This document shows, piece after piece, positions 32,632-36,338 of a stretch of 36,338 nucleotides of DNA. A program made the translations under genes and the position numbers. Every line of letters starts with the position of its first letter. The stretch's first letter is position 1. The notes beneath the pieces are model-generated. The model searched no databases. It was not told the DNA's origin and saw nothing but the letters and a program-made list of their open reading frames with translations. The stretch is from Myxococcales bacterium (GTDB lineage Bacteria > Myxococcota_A > Polyangia > Polyangiales > Ga0077539), in the NCBI GenBank assembly GCA_030652255.1, contig JAUSAZ010000198.1, positions 1-36,338 of the forward strand, in the 5' to 3' direction.

Positions 32632-33663
32632 CTAGAGGCCGTGCTCCGTGGCGAAGGCCGCGAAGGAGGGGAAGGTGCGGACGGAGGGCTCGGTGACGGG
32701 CACGGCGACGGGCGCCGCGGCCTCGTTGGCGAGGGCCTGGCGGAGCGCCACGAGGGCGATCTCGACCTGGTCGTCGGTGGGCTCGGCGGTGGTGATGCGC
32801 TGCACGAGGAAGCCAGGCGCGAGGAAGACCTGCGCGAGGGGGTGGTCGGCGAAGCGCGCGCCGATGCGCTGCAGCTCGTACGCGACGCCCGCGATGGGGA
32901 ACATCAACGGGATGCTGATGGCGATGGAGGCCAGGATGGTGAGGATGCCCGAGGAGTTGGGCAGCACCAGCGGCAGCACCAGCGCGAAGACGGCCACGGA
33001 GACCAGCACCACGACCATGAGGAAGGTGGTGCCGCAGCGCGCGTGGCGGGTGGTGAACTGCCTCGAGCTCTCCACCGAGAGGGGCAGTCCGGCCTCGTGC
33101 ACGGCGATCGCCTTGTGCTCGGCGCCGTGGTACTGGAACACCCGGTACATCTCGGAATTCATGCGCATCAGCAGCATCATTCCGACGACGATGGCGAGCT
33201 TGAAGAAGCCCGCGAGCAGGTGGAAGCGCGGGTCGGCGATGGAGAGCCCCGGGCCGATGAGGTGCCCGGCGCCCCACGCGAGGAGCTTCGGCAGCGCCAC
33301 GAGGAGGCCGATGGAGATGACCATCCCGAGGCGCGACGCGGCCCCGCCGGAGCCCTCGGCCTCGCTGGGTCGCTCGTCCTCCGGGAGGTCCTGCTCGTAC
33401 TGCGACGCGCTGAACTGGAGCGCGGCGTAGCCGTTCTGCATCGACTCGAAGAGCACGAGGGCGCCGCGCACGAAGGGGACCTTCAAGAGCGCGGGCGGCA
33501 CCATGGGCTTCCACGGCTGCTCGCGCACGACGATCTCGTTGTTCTTGCGACGCACGGCGACGGTGAGGCAGCGGGGCGAGCGCATCATCACGCCCTCGAT
33601 GACGGCCTGCCCGCCGACCTGCTTCGGAGCGCACACGGGTTGTTGGGATGACATCGGTGTCAC
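32632..33663 (-). CDS. DUF1385 family membrane protein
   Basis: A 343-aa multi-pass membrane protein. Diagnostic DUF1385 motifs are GGQAVIEGVMMRSP (17-30), FQYHGAEHKAI and RFTTRHARCGTTFL, the last represented here as QFTTRHARCGTTFL. Hydrophobic segments lie at about 110-130, 147-165, 215-240 and 243-262. A second ATG three codons in (33654) is possible. It lies between rpmE and prfA, a conserved neighbourhood for this family. Biochemical function is not established; the conserved HGAEHK suggests metal binding (inference). A 40-residue C-terminal extension is poorly conserved in type. Confidence 0.9.
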   Translation of the reverse strand: MTPMSSQQPVCAPKQVGGQAVIEGVMMRSPRCLTVAVRRKNNEIVVREQPWKPMVPPALLKVPFVRGALVLFESMQNGYAALQFSASQYEQDLPEDERPSEAEGSGGAASRLGMVISIGLLVALPKLLAWGAGHLIGPGLSIADPRFHLLAGFFKLAIVVGMMLLMRMNSEMYRVFQYHGAEHKAIAVHEAGLPLSVESSRQFTTRHARCGTTFLMVVVLVSVAVFALVLPLVLPNSSGILTILASIAISIPLMFPIAGVAYELQRIGARFADHPLAQVFLAPGFLVQRITTAEPTDDQVEIALVALRQALANEAAAPVAVPVTEPSVRTFPSFAAFATEHGL

Positions 33664-33756
33664 CGTAGCACGAGGGTCGCGCGGGGCTGTGGGAGGGTCA
33701 CGTTGGAAGAAGGGAGCGAAGAGGGACTCCGCTCCGTCGGAGGCGGGGGGAGGGTC

Positions 33757-34005
33757 CTACTCCTCGGAGGCGGGCGTCGCGGCGGCGGTCGCAGAGCCCT
33801 TGGGGGCCGTGGTCGCGTAGCGCTTGCGGAAGCGGTCGACGCGGCCGGCGGTGTCCATGATCTTCTGCTTGCCCGTGTAGAACGGGTGGCACGCCGCGCA
33901 GACGTCGGTGGAGAAGGTTCCGCGGGTGGTGCGGGTCTCGACCACGTTGCCGCAGGCGCAGGTGATGGTGGAGACGGGGTAGTCGGGCTGGATATTGAGC
34001 TGCAT
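33757..34005 (-). CDS. rpmE: 50S ribosomal protein L31 (zinc-binding form)
   Basis: An 82-aa large-subunit protein. The zinc-binding form is shown by Cys16, Cys18, Cys36 and Cys39 (TCACGN and VCAACHPFYTG). HPFYTGKQ and VDRFRKRY are typical. A 12-residue Ala/Thr/Glu tail is added at the C-terminus. A Shine-Dalgarno AGGAG precedes the ATG. It is first in the rpmE-DUF1385-prfA group. Confidence 0.96.
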   Translation of the reverse strand: MQLNIQPDYPVSTITCACGNVVETRTTRGTFSTDVCAACHPFYTGKQKIMDTAGRVDRFRKRYATTAPKGSATAAATPASEE

Positions 34006-34139
34006 GGTGCTGGGATCTCCTGTCGATGGGTTGCGGTGGCTGTGCCCGGTCTCGGTTGAGCGGGTCGTACACCGCGGGGTGAGAAGGCGGCGGGGAGGTA
34101 ACACCCGCGGTCGGGGCTGTCCAGGGACGAGGGGCGGCG

Positions 34140-34853
34140 TCAGCCGTCGAGGAGGCGCGCGAGCTTCGACACCACCGGGGCGGTCTCGCCCGCGCGCTCG
34201 ACGAGCCAGTCGGCGAAGCCCGGGGTGGCGATGAGCCCCGCGGGGATGGGCGGAAACCCGAGCGCGAGGCCCTTCTGCTTGAGCAGCGCGATGCGCGGGT
34301 GCGCGGGGTCGACGCCGCGCGGCGCGGTCTTGAGCGCGTCGATGGCGGAGGCGGTGTACCCGCGGGCGAGGAGGTCGTCGACGAGGCGCCCGAGCGCGGG
34401 GCCGCGGCGCGGGTCGAGCAGGGCCTCGCGCCACGCCTTGAGCAGCGGCGGGGGCATGAAGTACACGCCCGCGCCGACGAAGCTCTCGGTGCCGAGCTGC
34501 ACGTAGAGCGCGGCCGGGGCGTCGAGGGTCTCCGTGCCGCCGCGCAGCGCGAGCAGGCCGCTGACGTGGGTCTTGTAGGGGCTCTTGTCCATCGAGAAGC
34601 GCACGTCGCGCTGGATGCGGAACACCTTGGGCTCCCGCAGGGGGAGGCCCTTGTAGAAGCGCGCGACGGAGGGCGACACCTGCGCGAGCAGGGCCGCGAG
34701 GGGCCTCGCCCACTGCGCCTCGTACTCGGCCTTGTGGGCGATGAACCACTCGCGGTCCTGGTGCGCGTCGAGCTCGTGGAAGAAGCGCAGCGAGGGGTCG
34801 GCGAAGCCGGTGAAGGTCGACGCGCGCGGCGGGGTGACGGATCGTGCGGCCAT
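34140..34853 (-). CDS. DUF2461 (TIGR02453) family protein
   Basis: A 237-aa cytoplasmic protein of the DUF2461 family. Matching features are FTGFADPSLRFFHELDAHQDREWF near the N-terminus (in two adjoining motifs), KVFRIQRDVRFSMDKSPYKTH (likewise), ALYVQLGTESFVGAGVYFMPPP and the YTASAIDALKTAPRGV to HPRIALLKQKGL block. The length is normal. The start at 34853 fits the family N-terminus. No biochemical role is known. It lies 134 bp upstream of rpmE on the same strand and diverges from the zinc-ribbon gene at 35040. Confidence 0.9.
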   Translation of the reverse strand: MAARSVTPPRASTFTGFADPSLRFFHELDAHQDREWFIAHKAEYEAQWARPLAALLAQVSPSVARFYKGLPLREPKVFRIQRDVRFSMDKSPYKTHVSGLLALRGGTETLDAPAALYVQLGTESFVGAGVYFMPPPLLKAWREALLDPRRGPALGRLVDDLLARGYTASAIDALKTAPRGVDPAHPRIALLKQKGLALGFPPIPAGLIATPGFADWLVERAGETAPVVSKLARLLDG

Positions 34854-35039
34854 GACGTGAGGAGAGCGGTACGCCCGGCGCGCCACGAGGGGCAAGGGAT
34901 CAGCACGCGGCGGTGCAGCGGAGTGGCGTTCACAGGGCGGACGGGATAGCGTCCCCGCCCACGCTGAACGGGCGATTCGAGACGGCGTAGACGCACGCGA
35001 TGGCGCGGCCCGCGCGATCGACGGTGAGAGGTGATTGAG

Positions 35040-36338
35040 ATGTTCTGTCCGAACTGTGGCGCGCAGAATCCTGACGGCACCCCGAAGTGCACGACCTGCG
35101 GGCAGGTGTTGCAGAGCGCCGGGCCGCGGCCCCAGGCGAAGTTCAAGGGCACGATGCTGATGACCAACAACGACGCGCCCCCGGCGTCGCCGCGTGGTCC
35201 GTCGGCCGCCCCGCCGCCGGCGGGCGCCAAGGGGCAGTTCGCCCGCACGATGATGGGCGGCATGGCCTCGATGGACCCTGCTTCGCTCGGCGGCGGAATG
35301 GTCCCGGCGCAGCACGACGACGGCGACACGATGCTCGCGGGCCGCGGGCAGCAGGGCTCGCAGGTGGAGGCCGCGCGCACCATCGCCATGGACGCCGCCT
35401 CCTTCGGGCTGCCCACCGCGCCGCAGGGCAACGGCGGCCCCGTCGCGTCGCCCTTCCCGGCGCAGCGCCCGATGGCGCCCCCAGCCCCTCGGGAGCCCGA
35501 TCCGCCCCCGGCGAGCTCGACCGACGAGGAGATGGGCGTCGCGTCGACCATCGCCGTCGATGGGTCGTCCTTCGGCTTCGATCGCGACAACATCCCCGGC
35601 CCCGGCCCGGCGTCGTTCGGACAGGCACCGCAGCACCAGGCACCGCAGCACCAGCCTCCGCCCCAGGGGGGCTTCGGACAGCAGGCGCCGCAGCACCAGG
35701 CACCGCAGCAGGCGGGCTTCGGACAGCAGGCGCCGCAGCAGGCGGGCTTCGGACAGCAGGCACCGCAGCACCAGGCGCCGCAGCAGTCGCCGCAGCAGGC
35801 GCCGGCCGTGTCGTCTTCGACAGTGGCCATGGACGCTTCGGCCTTTGGTCTCGGCGGGCCCATTCCTCCGGGCGGCCCTCAGGGGGGCTTCGGACAGCAG
35901 CCGCCGCCGTCGCAGGGCGGATACGGTCAGGCCCCGCAGGCCCATGGGGGATACGGGCAGCAGCCCGGCATGCAGCAGGGCCCGGGCCCTGGCGCGCCCA
36001 ACATGTTCTCGGCGCCGCAGAACGAGTCGAGCGGCATCTCCTCGACGGTGGCGGTCGACGCGTCCGCGTTCGGGCTCGGCGGCATGGGCGGTCCTGGCAT
36101 GCAGCCCCAGGGCGGGTATGGACAGCAGCCCGGCATGCAGCCCCAGGGGGGCTATGGACAGCAGCCTGGCATGCAGCAGGGTGGGTACGGACAGCAGCCC
36201 GGCATGCAGCCCCAGGGCGGGTACGGACAGCAGCCCGGCATGCAGCAGGGCGGGTACGGGATGCAGCCCCAGGGGGCCTACGGACAGCAGCCCGGCATGC
36301 AGCAGTACGGGCAGCAGCAGCCCGTGAAGAGCGGCGGC
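35040..36338 (+). CDS. Zinc-ribbon protein with repeated Thr motifs and GYGQQ-type low-complexity tail (partial)
   Basis: The ATG at 35040 opens a frame of 433 codons to the window edge; the C-terminus is missing. Residues 3-20 form a zinc ribbon (CPNC-x10-CTTC). Three Thr-Met motifs follow (GTMLM, RTMMG, DTMLA at Thr38, Thr70, Thr97). Four copies of [RS]T[IV]A[MV]D-x-[AS]-[AS]-FG[LF] occur at Thr114, Thr170, Thr261 and Thr336. Between and after them the chain is Gln/Gly/Pro/Tyr/Met-rich: GFGQQAPQ(H)Q units (about 190-255), then at least seven GGYGQQPGMQ-type units (about 290-430). There are no Lys/Arg clusters in the tail and no membrane helix is visible. The composition resembles prion-like or FUS-type domains, suggesting self-association. 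The repeated Thr sites may be kinase targets (inference). A GTG three codons upstream is an alternative start. Confidence 0.82.
   Translation, partial: MFCPNCGAQNPDGTPKCTTCGQVLQSAGPRPQAKFKGTMLMTNNDAPPASPRGPSAAPPPAGAKGQFARTMMGGMASMDPASLGGGMVPAQHDDGDTMLAGRGQQGSQVEAARTIAMDAASFGLPTAPQGNGGPVASPFPAQRPMAPPAPREPDPPPASSTDEEMGVASTIAVDGSSFGFDRDNIPGPGPASFGQAPQHQAPQHQPPPQGGFGQQAPQHQAPQQAGFGQQAPQQAGFGQQAPQHQAPQQSPQQAPAVSSSTVAMDASAFGLGGPIPPGGPQGGFGQQPPPSQGGYGQAPQAHGGYGQQPGMQQGPGPGAPNMFSAPQNESSGISSTVAVDASAFGLGGMGGPGMQPQGGYGQQPGMQPQGGYGQQPGMQQGGYGQQPGMQPQGGYGQQPGMQQGGYGMQPQGAYGQQPGMQQYGQQQPVKSGG
35620..36320 (+). repeat. Degenerate tandem repeats encoding GFGQQAPQ and GYGQQPGMQPQ units
   Basis: The first block (about 35620-35800) repeats CAGGCACCGCAGCACCAG-like units. 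The second (about 35884-36320) repeats units of 30-36 bp coding for GGYGQQPGMQ(P/Q)Q. Units vary synonymously as well as by residue, so selection on the peptide is plausible rather than recent slippage alone. Confidence 0.8.

Noticed and set aside
33705..33756. Small CTCCG/CGGAG stem downstream of rpmE as a terminator
   Set aside because: The stem is only 5 bp and there is no T-tract; rpmE is likely co-transcribed with the DUF1385 and prfA genes.
34938..34963. Imperfect GC-rich dyad around GGGATAGCGTCCC upstream of the zinc-ribbon gene
   Set aside because: Pairing is imperfect and chance dyads are common at this GC content; the TAGCGT inside it is about 80 nt from the start and not at the leaderless spacing.

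Overview
The window is very GC-rich DNA with strong G/C bias at third codon positions. It carries Hanks-type Ser/Thr kinases with extracytoplasmic tails, PEGA-type proteins, an FHA protein, many lipoproteins with Asp/Pro/Ala-rich linkers, and a MopE-type cysteine-rich lipoprotein. Together these point to a myxobacterium-like member of the Myxococcota (Polyangia-like). No tRNA, rRNA, CRISPR array, insertion sequence or phage gene was seen. The organism assignment is inference from gene content.

Layout. (1) 1-3313, minus strand: two full-length DnaJ paralogs in tandem, followed by an exported alanine-rich protein that starts inside the stop codon of the second DnaJ and runs off the left edge. 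(2) 3485-6948, plus: an exported TPR/PEGA-like protein overlapping a transmembrane Ser/Thr kinase. (3) 7035-8953, minus: F-type ATP synthase beta and epsilon genes without the rest of the atp operon. (4) 9112-13711, plus: an envelope redox and quality-control run of VKOR-DsbA fusion, PQQ-propeller lipoprotein, SppA-like protease and thioredoxin. (5) 13760-25261: an accessory region of lipoproteins and duplicated genes. It holds an intact Uma2 gene and a decayed second copy, a tandem-domain lipoprotein, an MpaB/DUF2236 oxygenase facing two identical 16-bp palindromes, and two paralogous lipoproteins. These two bracket a four-gene overlapping cassette: kinase, FHA plus degenerate sigma-54-activator-like ATPase, TPR/PEGA-like exported protein, and seven-repeat FG-GAP lipoprotein. 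(6) 25287-29704, minus: a eukaryote-like bifunctional PFK-2/FBPase-2 and a 986-aa cysteine-rich lipoprotein. (7) 29903-34853: small proteins, a lipocalin, the rpmE-DUF1385-prfA group and a DUF2461 protein. (8) 35040 to the right edge: a zinc-ribbon protein with repeated Thr motifs and a long GYGQQ-type low-complexity tail.

The strongest candidates for undescribed biology are three. The first is the overlapping cassette at 18651-23794; its kinase has DFS in place of DFG, and its ATPase-like partner has lost the Walker A lysine and the sigma-54 contact loop. The second is the prion-like zinc-ribbon protein at the right edge. The third is the bacterial PFKFB homolog. Several genes without a Shine-Dalgarno sequence share a TAnnnT hexamer ending 6-9 nt before the start codon, which suggests leaderless transcription.
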